A stretch of 15,621 nt of DNA from Christensenella sp. UBA1214 (GTDB lineage Bacteria; Bacillota; Clostridia; Christensenellales; CAG-138): NCBI GenBank assembly GCA_002309375.1, contig DBXK01000009.1:7246-22866 (forward strand). The letters are read 5' to 3'. The position numbers were made by a program, and so were the translations under genes. Shown one piece after another: positions 8,055 through 14,738 of the stretch. Each line of letters opens with the position of its first letter. Position 1 is the first letter of the stretch. Below the pieces are notes generated by a model. The model saw only the letters and a list, made by a program, of their open reading frames with translations. It did no database searches and had not been told where the DNA came from.

Positions 8055-8779
8055 AGCAGCTCACCTCCCTCATTCCGGACGAGAGCGACGGTGATATTGT
8101 CCGTCGAGCCGTTGGCGAGCGCCGTTTCGGTCAGCCTGTCGCAGGCTTCGAGCAGATCCGCGCTCGTTTTCAGGATCTCCTCCGCCTCCTGCCGGGAGAT
8201 GCTGCCGTGGAGACCGTCGCTGCAGAGCATGATGATATCGCCGCGCTTCCATTTCGAAACGCCGGTATCCGCCTTCACGAACTGCGCCGTGCCGACAGCG
8301 CGGGTCAGGATATTGCGCTGGGGATGCGTTTCGGCCTCCTGGCGGGTGATGACGCCGGAATGGACGAGCTCCTCAACGAAGGAATGGTCGCGGGTGAGCT
8401 GGCGGAGATGCTCGCCGTCGAAAAGGTAGAGGCGGCTGTCGCCGACGTTCGCATAGGTGAATTTCGTCGATTCGACATAGGCCATAACGACTGTCGTGCC
8501 CATGCCGGAGCAGTCGGCGTCCGTTGAAGCGACGTCGAAGATGCGGTGGTTCGCATAGGATACAGCGTGCTGGAGCAGGATCTGCAGCCGCGGTTCATTA
8601 TTCGATTCGATATATTCATGGATCGAATCGATCGCGATCAGGCTTGCGACATTGCCTGCCCTGTGGCCGCCCATGCCGTCCGCAACGACAACGACGGGCT
8701 TTGCGCCTTCTTCGGGCATATAGAAATAGTCCTGGTTGGACTGCCGCCGCCCTATTTCGGTTCTGTAAGCATAAATCAT
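8051..8779 (-). CDS. PP2C-family Ser/Thr protein phosphatase (PrpC/Stp type)
   Basis: A 242-residue metal-dependent phosphatase that reverses phosphorylation by the adjacent PASTA kinase. All PPM motifs are visible: R-x-x-N-Q-D at 12-17, ADGMGGH with Asp34 and Gly35 at 33-39, GMGTT at 92-96, NVGDSR at 111-116, RDHS at 130-133, LTRAVG at 158-163, CSDGL with Asp188 at 186-190, and STDNIT with Asp227 at 225-230. These Asp residues hold the two-metal centre. There is no membrane segment, so it is cytosolic. I start it at the ATG at 8779, where the conserved MIYAYRTEIG begins and GGGAGG lies about 12 bases upstream. The frame also opens at a TTG at 8818 that overlaps the rlmN stop, but no ribosome binding site supports it. 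Confidence 0.95.
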   Translation of the reverse strand: MIYAYRTEIGRRQSNQDYFYMPEEGAKPVVVVADGMGGHRAGNVASLIAIDSIHEYIESNNEPRLQILLQHAVSYANHRIFDVASTDADCSGMGTTVVMAYVESTKFTYANVGDSRLYLFDGEHLRQLTRDHSFVEELVHSGVITRQEAETHPQRNILTRAVGTAQFVKADTGVSKWKRGDIIMLCSDGLHGSISRQEAEEILKTSADLLEACDRLTETALANGSTDNITVALVRNEGGELL

Positions 8780-8814
8780 TGGCCTGTCTTGCCTCCCATC
8801 CGGCAGGTATTCGA

Positions 8815-9882
8815 TCAAGCGGTCGGAGCCGCTTCGGGGTTTGCGTTGTTTTCGGCATGCTTGTTGCGGAGCTGGCCGCAGGCGCCGTCGATATCCGTGC
8901 CGAGCTCGCGGCGAACGGTCGCGGAGATATGCCGTTTATTGAGCCAGCCCTCGAAGGTATGGGCATAAGCTCTCGTAACGCCGTTCAGATCCCGTTCCTT
9001 GACGGAATTGAGCGGGATCAGATTGACGTGGCAGTTGATGCCGCGAAGCTTCTCCGCAAGCTCCGCCGCGCATTCTTCGGAGGAATTCACGCCGTCGACG
9101 AGGGCGTATTCGAAGATCACCCTCCTGCCCGTCACGTCCGCATAATGCTTCGCGGCGGGGATCAGCTCCTCCATGCGGAAGCTGTGATTGACGGGCATGA
9201 GCTTATCGCGGATCTCGTTGTTCGGCGCGTGGAGGGAGATGCAGAGCGTGACGTGCGGCGCATCGTCGATCAAGGAATAGATCTTCGGCACGAGGCCGCA
9301 GGTCGAAAGAGAGATATTGCGGGGACTGATGCCGAGGCCGTCCGCCGCCGTCGCCCGCTCGAGGAAGCGGACGGTGTTTTCGTAATTGTCGAGCGGCTCG
9401 CCGCAGCCCATCATGACGATATTCGTGACGACGCGCTTTTTCTCGTCGTCCTTAGCGAAATTCCGCTCCACGGCTGTCACTTCGGAAAGCATTTCGCCGG
9501 CGGTGAGGTTCCTCACGCGGCCGTTGAGGGTCGAAGCGCAGAACGCGCAGCCCATCCGGCAGCCGGCCTGGGTGGAGATGCAGAGGGTGTTGCCGTAGCT
9601 GTAGCGCATCAGCACGCCCTCGACGATGTTGCCGTCCGCGAGCTCATAGAGCATCTTCACGGTGTCGTCCTTCTTCGACCTGCGCGTTTCGATGATCTCC
9701 GCGCCGCCGAAGGGCAGCTCCGCGAGCCTTGTGCGCAGGGCCTTCGGGATGTTCAGCATCTCTTCCGGCTTCGCGCCGCGGCTGAGCCATTCCATGATCT
9801 GCTTCGCGCGGAAACGGGGCTCGCCCATTTCGGAAAGCAGGCTCTCGAGTTCTTCTTTTTTTATCGATGCAAGGTCGATCAT
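8815..9882 (-). CDS. rlmN: Dual-specificity 23S rRNA (A2503) / tRNA (A37) C2-methyltransferase RlmN
   Basis: A 355-residue radical-SAM methyltransferase acting on A2503 of 23S rRNA and A37 of some tRNAs. The 4Fe-4S cluster motif CxxxCxxC is Cys108, Cys112 and Cys115 (GCRMGCAFC). GCGEPL at 159-164 is the usual SAM-binding strand. Cys335 near the C-terminus (DGACGQL) is the methyl-carrying cysteine that resolves the covalent intermediate. Cfr-type resistance enzymes share this architecture, but the overall pattern and the housekeeping neighbourhood favour RlmN. Its ATG overlaps the rsmB stop (ATGA). A weak AAAGG precedes it, so coupling to rsmB translation is likely. The C-terminal tail after residue 341 is short and Ala/Asn-rich. 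Confidence 0.96.
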   Translation of the reverse strand: MIDLASIKKEELESLLSEMGEPRFRAKQIMEWLSRGAKPEEMLNIPKALRTRLAELPFGGAEIIETRRSKKDDTVKMLYELADGNIVEGVLMRYSYGNTLCISTQAGCRMGCAFCASTLNGRVRNLTAGEMLSEVTAVERNFAKDDEKKRVVTNIVMMGCGEPLDNYENTVRFLERATAADGLGISPRNISLSTCGLVPKIYSLIDDAPHVTLCISLHAPNNEIRDKLMPVNHSFRMEELIPAAKHYADVTGRRVIFEYALVDGVNSSEECAAELAEKLRGINCHVNLIPLNSVKERDLNGVTRAYAHTFEGWLNKRHISATVRRELGTDIDGACGQLRNKHAENNANPEAAPTA

Positions 9883-11213
9883 TCGCCTTTAATTTCCTTT
9901 TTAATGAATCTTGCGATAAAGAATCCGTCAACGCCGTCGCGGTTCGGGAAAAGCTGAAGGAACGGTCCCTTCTCCCCCTCCGGTTTTCTTCCCGGGATCA
10001 GAAAATCGAGCGGTTCCGCTGAAAAATCCGGGTTTTCCTCAAGGAAGCGGAGGGCATTTTCTTCATTCTCGCGCTTTGAAACGGTGCAGGTCGAATACAC
10101 GAGCGCGCCGCCGGGCCTGACGAAGAGCGCAGCGGCGTTCAATATCCTCCGCTGCAGTGCGGCAAGCGAAGCGACGTCCGCTTCCGTCCTGTTCAAGAGT
10201 GAATCCGGCTTCGAGCCTCCGCCGAGGCCGGAGCAGGGAGCATCCGCGAGCACGACGTCGAAGCTTCCTTCCTCTTTTGGCAAAAGCTCCGCGAGCTTCG
10301 CGGGGTCGGAGGCGTCCGCGGTCATTATGCGGCAGTTCTTAACGCCGAGGCGGGCGCAGGCGGATCTCAAAAGCTCGGTGCGGTGGGGATGGACCTCCAG
10401 CGCCGTGATCGAACCCGTGCCGTGCATCAGGCTCGAAAGGAAGCAGGTCTTCCCGCCGGGCGCGGCGCAGGCGTCGAGGATGCGCATCCCGTCCCGGACG
10501 CGGCAGGCGCGGCAGACGAGCATCGCGCTCTCGCTCTGAACGGTCATCTTCCCCGCTTGGAAAAGCCCGAGGTTCGCGACGTCGGCGCCTTCTTCGAGGA
10601 TCAGCGCTTCGCGTTCGAGCCCGCTGCGCTTTGACCCGATCCCGAGTTTTCGCATTTCAGCTTCGAGCTCATCCGCGGTGAAGGGATACTGCGCGCGGAC
10701 GGTCAGCTTATGGAGCCTCGATTTGAGCAGGCTTTCGGTGAAATCAAGGCCGTATTCCGAAAGATACTCCCGCACCATGAACAGCGGCATGCCGCATTCA
10801 ACGGAAAGCCTTTCGGCGGGATCCTCCGGAAGCGGCGGAAGCGTCCCGGCCGAATTATCGCGGGCGATCGAGCGCAGAACGCCGTTCACGAAGCCGGTGA
10901 GGCTGCCTTTGCCGATCGCGCGGGTCAGCTCCACGGCCTCCGAACAAACGGCATGATCCGGCCTGTCCATGAAAAGGAGCTCGGTTATCGAAAGGCGCAG
11001 GATATTGCGGATGCTGCCGTGGACCCTGCCCTTCGCATAAAAGCCGATAAGATGATCTGCGTATGAGGTACGCTCGATCGCGGAATAGACGAGCGCCGTC
11101 ACCCGCCCCGCCGTGCGGCTGTCCGCACCGGCAAGGCCCTTCTTCAGGGCGAGGTTCGCATAGGCGCCGCCGCGCACGACCTCCGTATAGATCTCATACG
11201 CTTTGCGGATCAT
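9879..11213 (-). CDS. rsmB: 16S rRNA (cytosine(967)-C5)-methyltransferase RsmB
   Basis: A 444-residue m5C RNA methyltransferase. Residues about 1-125 are a NusB-like all-alpha RNA-binding domain (A-x-R-x-L-like helices, NGVLRSIAR at 110-118). The catalytic Rossmann domain follows, with the SAM loop LDACAAPGGKT at 246-256, acidic E273 in ALEVHP, and motif IV DAPCSGLG with Cys327. The motif VI nucleophile is Cys376 in YSTCTVSKRENE. Both cysteines expected of this family are present. C-terminal F-P-x-x-D-G-V-D-G-F-F at 422-432 is the usual end motif. The start overlaps the fmt stop as ATGA. The length matches the family. The def-fmt-rsmB order is a common bacterial arrangement. Confidence 0.96.
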   Translation of the reverse strand: MIRKAYEIYTEVVRGGAYANLALKKGLAGADSRTAGRVTALVYSAIERTSYADHLIGFYAKGRVHGSIRNILRLSITELLFMDRPDHAVCSEAVELTRAIGKGSLTGFVNGVLRSIARDNSAGTLPPLPEDPAERLSVECGMPLFMVREYLSEYGLDFTESLLKSRLHKLTVRAQYPFTADELEAEMRKLGIGSKRSGLEREALILEEGADVANLGLFQAGKMTVQSESAMLVCRACRVRDGMRILDACAAPGGKTCFLSSLMHGTGSITALEVHPHRTELLRSACARLGVKNCRIMTADASDPAKLAELLPKEEGSFDVVLADAPCSGLGGGSKPDSLLNRTEADVASLAALQRRILNAAALFVRPGGALVYSTCTVSKRENEENALRFLEENPDFSAEPLDFLIPGRKPEGEKGPFLQLFPNRDGVDGFFIARFIKKEIKGE

Positions 11214-12163
11214 AATCCTTCAAAAACCGAACCGGCGAGCTTCTTGCCGTTCATCGCCGCCTTCGCGGGGAGGCGCTTGCCGCCGGGGAACTGCAGCTCC
11301 GTGATTTCGATGAAGCCATCGCCTGTGCGCACGACAAGGCCCTGCTTCGGGCTCGCGATCACGCACTCGCCGAGCACGGCTTCTCCGAAGCGCTCGAAAA
11401 GCACCTGTTGATTGGAAACCAGCCGCGTTTCGTGGATCTTGATATTCGCTTCGCCGAGGCGCGCAAACGCCGTCGGCGCGGGGTTCAGGCCGCGGACGAG
11501 ATCGTGGATCCGCTTCGAGGGCAGCGAAAAATCGATCTGCGCATCCTGCTTTTTGATCGGGCGGCAGCGCGTTGCGAGCGCCTCGTCCTGCGGGATCGGT
11601 TCAAGCGTCCCGGCTTCGATCTTTGCAATGGTTTCCTTTAACAGCTCGGCACCGAGCTCCGCAAGGCGGGTGTAGAGCTCGCCGTAGGTCTCGTTTTCGC
11701 CGATCGGCGTTTTGGCGGCCAAAAGGATGTCGCCGGTGTCCATGCCGATATTCGTCAGCATGGTCGTGACGCCGGTCTCCTCCTCCCCCTCGATGATCGC
11801 GGTCTGGATCGGGGAGGCGCCGCGGTATTTAGGCAGAAGGCTGCCGTGGACATTGACTGTTCCGAATTTTGGGATCGAGAGATTTTCTTCGGAAAGGAGC
11901 TGGCCGAACGCCGCCGTGACTGTGAGATCCGGCATGAAAGCGGTGAGCGCCTCGACGCCCTCCGGTAAGCGGATCTTCTCGAATTGATAAACGGGGATCC
12001 CCGCTTCGAGCGCAGTGAGTTTGACCGCCGGCATCGCGAGCGCGTGGCCGCGGTCCTTCGGGCGGTCGGGCTGGGTGAAAACGGCGAGCTCATGCCCTTC
12101 CGCTATCAGCATTTTGAGGGACGGCACGGCGAATTCCGGCGTGCCGAGAAAAGCGATCCTCAT
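11210..12163 (-). CDS. fmt: Methionyl-tRNA formyltransferase
   Basis: A 317-residue enzyme that formylates initiator Met-tRNA using 10-formyl-tetrahydrofolate. The N-terminal Rossmann domain opens with RIAFLGTPEFA. The catalytic triad is Asn104, His106 and Asp142, within NVHGSLLPKYRGASP (104-118) and MDTGDI (141-146). The tRNA-binding loop region T-Q-P-D-R-P-K-D-R-G lies at 30-39. The C-terminal OB-fold (about 205-310) ends the protein. Its start overlaps the def stop as ATGA. Its ribosome binding site is supplied by the GAG/GAA run that codes for the glutamate tail of Def. Fmt adds the formyl group that Def later removes, so their pairing is functional. Confidence 0.97.
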   Translation of the reverse strand: MRIAFLGTPEFAVPSLKMLIAEGHELAVFTQPDRPKDRGHALAMPAVKLTALEAGIPVYQFEKIRLPEGVEALTAFMPDLTVTAAFGQLLSEENLSIPKFGTVNVHGSLLPKYRGASPIQTAIIEGEEETGVTTMLTNIGMDTGDILLAAKTPIGENETYGELYTRLAELGAELLKETIAKIEAGTLEPIPQDEALATRCRPIKKQDAQIDFSLPSKRIHDLVRGLNPAPTAFARLGEANIKIHETRLVSNQQVLFERFGEAVLGECVIASPKQGLVVRTGDGFIEITELQFPGGKRLPAKAAMNGKKLAGSVFEGL

Positions 12164-12651
12164 TCCTCTTCCTCTTCTTCGTAACCGGCGTTCGGGTCGA
12201 AGCCCTCCGGCGGTTCGGTGACTTTTTCAAGATAGACATGCCCGTCGAGGTGGTCGTTCTCGTGCAGGACGCAGCGCGCGTGGAGCCCTTCGCAGGTATA
12301 CTGCATCAGCTTGCCGTCGCGGTTGTATGCGCGGAAGACGACCTTGTTCGGGCGCACGACGTAGCCGCTTCTTTCCGGGAAGGAGAGACAGCCCTCCATG
12401 CCGCCCTGCTCGCCGGAGGTCTCGATGATCTCCGGATTGATCGCCTCGATCAGCCCGTCGCCGCAGTCCATCACGAACACGCGGCGCAGGATGCCGATCT
12501 GGGGGCCGGCAAGGCCGACGCCCTCTGCGGCGTACATGGTCTCCGCCATGTCGTCGAGCAGTCTAAAAAGCTTTTCATCGAATTTTTCAACCGGCCGCGC
12601 GACCTTGTAAAGGCAGGGCGCGTCGTCCTTAAAGATATTTCTGATTGCCAT
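12160..12651 (-). CDS. def: Peptide deformylase
   Basis: A 163-residue metalloenzyme that removes the formyl group from nascent protein N-termini. All three signature motifs are present: GVGLAGPQIG at 44-53, EGCLSFPE with metal ligand Cys88 at 86-93, and HENDHLDG with ligands His130 and His134 and catalytic Glu131 at 130-137. The motif 3 lead-in is L-H-E, where many family members have Q-H-E. The protein ends in six consecutive glutamates, which is unusual. I start it at 12651, behind GGAG about seven bases upstream. An in-frame ATG at 12714 sits almost at the predicted transcription start, has no ribosome binding site and would add a non-conserved Arg-rich leader. It is the first gene of the long minus-strand operon. 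Confidence 0.96.
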   Translation of the reverse strand: MAIRNIFKDDAPCLYKVARPVEKFDEKLFRLLDDMAETMYAAEGVGLAGPQIGILRRVFVMDCGDGLIEAINPEIIETSGEQGGMEGCLSFPERSGYVVRPNKVVFRAYNRDGKLMQYTCEGLHARCVLHENDHLDGHVYLEKVTEPPEGFDPNAGYEEEEEE

Positions 12652-12721
12652 TTCGCATCTCCGGGTTCGAGTTATTCGGGCTCCGTGCCTTCGCAAAAGC
12701 ACATGCTCGCCCATTTTGCCG

Positions 12722-12756
12722 ATTATAATTATATCATGAACCGTTCAACATGAAAA
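12722..12756 (-). promoter_or_regulatory. Promoter of the def operon with tandem -10 boxes and spacer palindrome
   Basis: On the minus strand TTTTCA (12756-12751) lies 17 bases before TATAAT (12733-12728), and a second TATAAT follows directly (12727-12722). An alternative -35, TTGAAC, sits 15 bases before the second box. Transcription should start near 12714-12721, leaving a leader of about 65 bases before def. The spacer holds a perfect palindrome, TGAACCGTTCA (12737-12747), which could be an operator. Confidence 0.7.
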
Positions 12757-12779
12757 GAGCCAATTTCATTCTTCGGATA

Positions 12780-12821
12780 AAGCATAAACAAACCGCCGTC
12801 CCGTTTAAGGCCGACGGTTTG
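12780..12821 (-). terminator. Probable Rho-independent terminator of the maf / MreB-like unit
   Basis: On the minus strand CAAACCGTCG pairs with CGGCGGTTTG (12821-12812 with 12798-12789), ten pairs with one G-T. A 13-base loop separates the arms and the T-rich tail TTTATGCTTT follows. It lies 18 bases after the MreB-like stop codon and before the def promoter. The tail is imperfect, so termination may be partial. Confidence 0.65.
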
Positions 12822-12838
12822 ACTTTCATTATCGATAC

Positions 12839-13843
12839 TCAGCAGGCGTCCTCGCGCTGCCGGATGACTCGCCCGTCCTCCGCGTCGATGAAATCCGGCC
12901 GCAGCCTCCCGGCAAGCGCAGCGTCGGTGAAAAGATACCGGCGCATGCCGTCCGCAGCGGCGAATTCGGCGTTTTCGGCAGTGCGTACAGGGACGCCGAG
13001 CTCCTTTGAAAAATATTCGCCGATCCCCGCAAAGCGCGCGCCGCCGCCGATCAGGGTGACGCCCGTTTCCGAAAGATCCGAGCAGATATCCGGCTTGAGC
13101 GAGCGGATGCTGTCCGCGATCAGCCGCAGAACGGGCTTGAGCCCCTCTTCCGCCGCAGTGCGCAGCTCCTCCCGCTCCGCGCGCACGGAAACGGGCAGGC
13201 CCGTGTCGGCGCTGCGGCCGTCCACGACGAAAAGCGGGCTTTCGATGCGCTGCTTGATGATCTCCGCCATGCGGCTGCCGATGAACACACGGTGCTGCCT
13301 GCGGAAATGGTTCTGCACCGCTTTGTCGATCAGCGTGCTTCCGAAACTCTCCGCGCTTTCGAAAACAAGACCGCCGTTTGCGATCACGGCGCAGCGCACG
13401 GTTTCGGCGCCGATATCGACGAGCATATTCGCTTTTTCTGAAAAAACGTCGACGCCCGCACCGAGGGCGCCCATCAGTGCGGCGTTCAGGACGCGGAAGC
13501 TGTGGAAGCCGGCGCGCTGCACCGCGCGGAAATAGGCGTTGAAGCGGAGCGCGGGGATCAGCCGCGGCAGAGCGAGATAAAGGTCGATCGAGCCCGTCGT
13601 GCGCCGCCCGGACGCTGCCTTTGCCGTTTCCGAGAGGAACAGCGCGAGCAGACCGACATTCGCCGCCGCGCCTTCGCGCACGGGGCGGAGCCTCCCGCCC
13701 GAGCCCGCCGCTTCCCGCCCGGCGGCGCGGAGGTTCCTGCCGCCCTCCGGCAAAACAACGGTCGGTTCCGAAACGCATTCCCCGCGCAGCGCAAAGCGCG
13801 TGTTTGCGGAACCGATATCGGCTCCCAAAACAGTTCTGAACAT
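12839..13843 (-). CDS. Divergent MreB-like actin-fold protein with degenerate active site
   Basis: A 334-residue actin/Hsp70-fold protein closest by eye to MreB. MreB landmarks are D-I-G-S-A-N-T (phosphate 1, 9-15), S-E-P-T-V-V (25-30), A-x-G-x-x-A (40-45), I-G-S-R-x-A-E-I-I-K (188-197) and the adenosine motif LIGGGA (264-269). Two catalytic elements are changed. The MreB-family E-E-P-x-A-A-A-I-G-A-G connector reads N-A-A-L-M-G-A-L-G-A-G (120-130), with both glutamates gone. Phosphate 2, normally DIGGGTT, reads DIGAETV (143-149). Reduced ATP hydrolysis or polymerisation is inferred. About 30 non-actin residues extend the C-terminus. The start has GGAGG seven bases upstream. It follows maf, as in maf-mreBCD operons, but no mreC or mreD follows; a probable terminator does. 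Alternatives are another actin-like family such as an FtsA or DnaK relative, which I consider less likely. Confidence 0.85.
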   Translation of the reverse strand: MFRTVLGADIGSANTRFALRGECVSEPTVVLPEGGRNLRAAGREAAGSGGRLRPVREGAAANVGLLALFLSETAKAASGRRTTGSIDLYLALPRLIPALRFNAYFRAVQRAGFHSFRVLNAALMGALGAGVDVFSEKANMLVDIGAETVRCAVIANGGLVFESAESFGSTLIDKAVQNHFRRQHRVFIGSRMAEIIKQRIESPLFVVDGRSADTGLPVSVRAEREELRTAAEEGLKPVLRLIADSIRSLKPDICSDLSETGVTLIGGGARFAGIGEYFSKELGVPVRTAENAEFAAADGMRRYLFTDAALAGRLRPDFIDAEDGRVIRQREDAC

Positions 13844-13851
13844 AATAAGAC

Positions 13852-13887
13852 CTCCGGCAAAAGCTTCAATAAAGAGTATTGCCGGAG
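13852..13887 (-). promoter_or_regulatory. Hairpin overlapping the ribosome binding site of the MreB-like gene
   Basis: A perfect 9-bp inverted repeat, CTCCGGCAA / TTGCCGGAG, encloses an 18-base loop. On the minus strand its 3' arm contains the GGAG of the GGAGG ribosome binding site of the MreB-like gene (13851-13855), so folding would mask translation initiation. On the + strand the same hairpin is followed by TTTGTTTTTT (13891-13900) and could act as an intrinsic terminator for antisense transcripts. The rest of the 105-bp maf to MreB-like gap shows A-runs on the minus strand and no clear promoter. Confidence 0.6.
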
Positions 13888-13948
13888 AGCTTTGTTTTTT
13901 ACGCCTTGCGGACGGGTTTTTTGCTCGGTTTTTAAAAAGGTTTGTCGT

Positions 13949-14542
13949 TCAGCGGAAATCCCGCGGAAGAACGCCCGCGTTTTTGAGCAGTCTGTATGCG
14001 CTCGGCAGCGGCAGGCCGATGACCGTGAAGTAGTTGCCCTTTATTTCTTTGACGAACATTCCGAACGGGCCCTGGATGCCGTAAGCCCCGGCCTTGTCCA
14101 TCGGCTCGCCCGATTCGACGTATTTTTCGATCTCCTCTTCGGAAAGCTTCTCGAAGGTCACTTCGGTCACGCCGAGCTCGGTCTCGCAGCCGGCTTCCGT
14201 CACGACGGCGACGCCTGTATAGACGGTATGGGTCTTTCCCGAAAGCGCGGAAAGGATCCGCACGGCGTCCGCTTCATCCTTCGGCTTTCCTATTATACTG
14301 CCCTCCGAGAAAACGACTGTATCCGAACCGAGGACGGCGATCGGCTCACCGTCTTCGTCCATGCCGCCGAGCCTGTTGAAGACCTCACGGGCCTTCCTTT
14401 CGGCAAGCGCGGTCACATACAGCGCCGGATCGGTCTCGTCGATCGCTTCGTCCGCCCTGCTGACCACGATCCCGTAATCATAGCCGCACATCGTCAGCAG
14501 CTCCCGCCTTCTTTGGGAACCGCTCGCAAGGATCAGCTTCAT
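13949..14542 (-). CDS. maf: Maf-family nucleoside triphosphate pyrophosphatase
   Basis: A 197-residue house-cleaning pyrophosphatase that hydrolyses non-canonical or excess nucleotides (often dTTP/UTP in this subfamily) to the monophosphate. Family motifs are visible: L-I-L-A-S-G-S-Q-R-R-R-E-L-L at 3-16 (family norm S-P-R-R, so Gln10 replaces Pro), GSDTVV with Asp74 at 72-77, IGKP with Lys86 at 84-87, DKAGAYGIQG with Gln157 at 149-158, and VIGLPLP at 174-180. The length is normal. The start is supported by GGAGGG seven bases upstream. It is the first gene of a short unit with the MreB-like gene, the usual neighbour of maf in cell-shape operons. Transcription probably starts near 14654 from a promoter divergent to that of mraZ. 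Confidence 0.95.
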   Translation of the reverse strand: MKLILASGSQRRRELLTMCGYDYGIVVSRADEAIDETDPALYVTALAERKAREVFNRLGGMDEDGEPIAVLGSDTVVFSEGSIIGKPKDEADAVRILSALSGKTHTVYTGVAVVTEAGCETELGVTEVTFEKLSEEEIEKYVESGEPMDKAGAYGIQGPFGMFVKEIKGNYFTVIGLPLPSAYRLLKNAGVLPRDFR

Positions 14543-14652
14543 ACTGCCTCCCTCCGCCGCTTTTTGCCGGCGAAATCACTTCCATTTTCTCCCACCGAAA
14601 CAGCGCTCGGCCGTAAAATCCGGCTTTTCGGCGCTTTATCGGCTGTGTTCGG

Positions 14653-14661
14653 TGTGGATAA
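14653..14661 (-). promoter_or_regulatory. Perfect DnaA-box 9-mer next to the maf promoter
   Basis: TTATCCACA on the minus strand matches the high-affinity DnaA box TTATNCACA exactly. It touches the predicted -10 of maf and covers the predicted start point. About one chance match to this exact 9-mer is expected per 130 kb of both-strand random sequence, so the site is suggestive and not proven. Confidence 0.45.
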
Positions 14662-14689
14662 GCATACCAGTCCGGGCCGCAGGAATCAA
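14661..14689 (-). promoter_or_regulatory. Probable promoter of maf and the MreB-like gene
   Basis: On the minus strand TTGATT (14689-14684) is separated by 17 bases from TATGCT (14666-14661), which is preceded by TGG and so resembles an extended -10. Upstream lies the A/T tract at 14691-14714, suitable as an UP element. The predicted leader to maf is about 110 bases and contains no further gene. Confidence 0.5.
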
Positions 14690-14690
14690 G

Positions 14691-14714
14691 TTTTTAAAAA
14701 AAATTTTTAAAAAA
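14691..14714. promoter_or_regulatory. A/T tract between divergent promoters, possible shared UP element
   Basis: Twenty-four bases of alternating T-runs and A-runs with no G or C lie directly upstream of the maf -35 on one side and end at the first MraZ box on the other. Such tracts bind the RNA polymerase alpha subunit and bend DNA, so they could stimulate either promoter. The contrast with the GC-rich surroundings is sharp. Confidence 0.5.
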
Positions 14715-14738
14715 GTGGGATTAAGTGTTGCTAAGTGG
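14712..14738 (+). promoter_or_regulatory. MraZ operator: three direct repeats at 10-bp period
   Basis: AAAGTGG (14712-14718), TAAGTGT (14722-14728) and TAAGTGG (14732-14738) are separated by exactly three bases each. This matches the known MraZ binding pattern of AAAGTG-type boxes repeated at about 10 bp. The third box overlaps the -35 and spacer of the mraZ promoter, so bound MraZ should control its own operon. An extra AAAGTGG lies out of phase at 14774-14780. Confidence 0.85.

Noticed and set aside
8780..8818. A TTG start for the PP2C phosphatase overlapping the rlmN stop
   Set aside because: The TTGA overlap looks like the other junctions, but nothing upstream resembles a ribosome binding site and the added residues are not phosphatase-like.
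8815..9882. A Cfr-type antibiotic resistance methyltransferase
   Set aside because: Cfr shares the radical-SAM motifs, but the operon position between rsmB and the phosphatase, with no mobile element near, fits housekeeping RlmN.
8524..9957. A 477-residue + strand open frame opposite rlmN
   Set aside because: It mirrors rlmN codon structure, has low-complexity Arg/Ala/Gly composition and no recognisable motif or start signal.
12652..12714. An N-terminal extension of Def starting at an ATG at 12714
   Set aside because: It would begin at or before the predicted transcription start, has no ribosome binding site and adds a non-conserved Arg-rich leader. The start at 12651 has GGAG at proper spacing and the usual Def N-terminus.
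12729..13778. A 349-residue minus-strand frame in another phase of the MreB-like gene
   Set aside because: It is extremely Arg/Gly/Ala-rich, without domain features. The competing frame has clear actin-fold motifs and a good ribosome binding site.
13502..14710. A 402-residue + strand open frame across maf and the maf to MreB-like gap
   Set aside because: It is antisense to maf, continues into the divergent promoter region and shows no motif. It is probably fortuitous.
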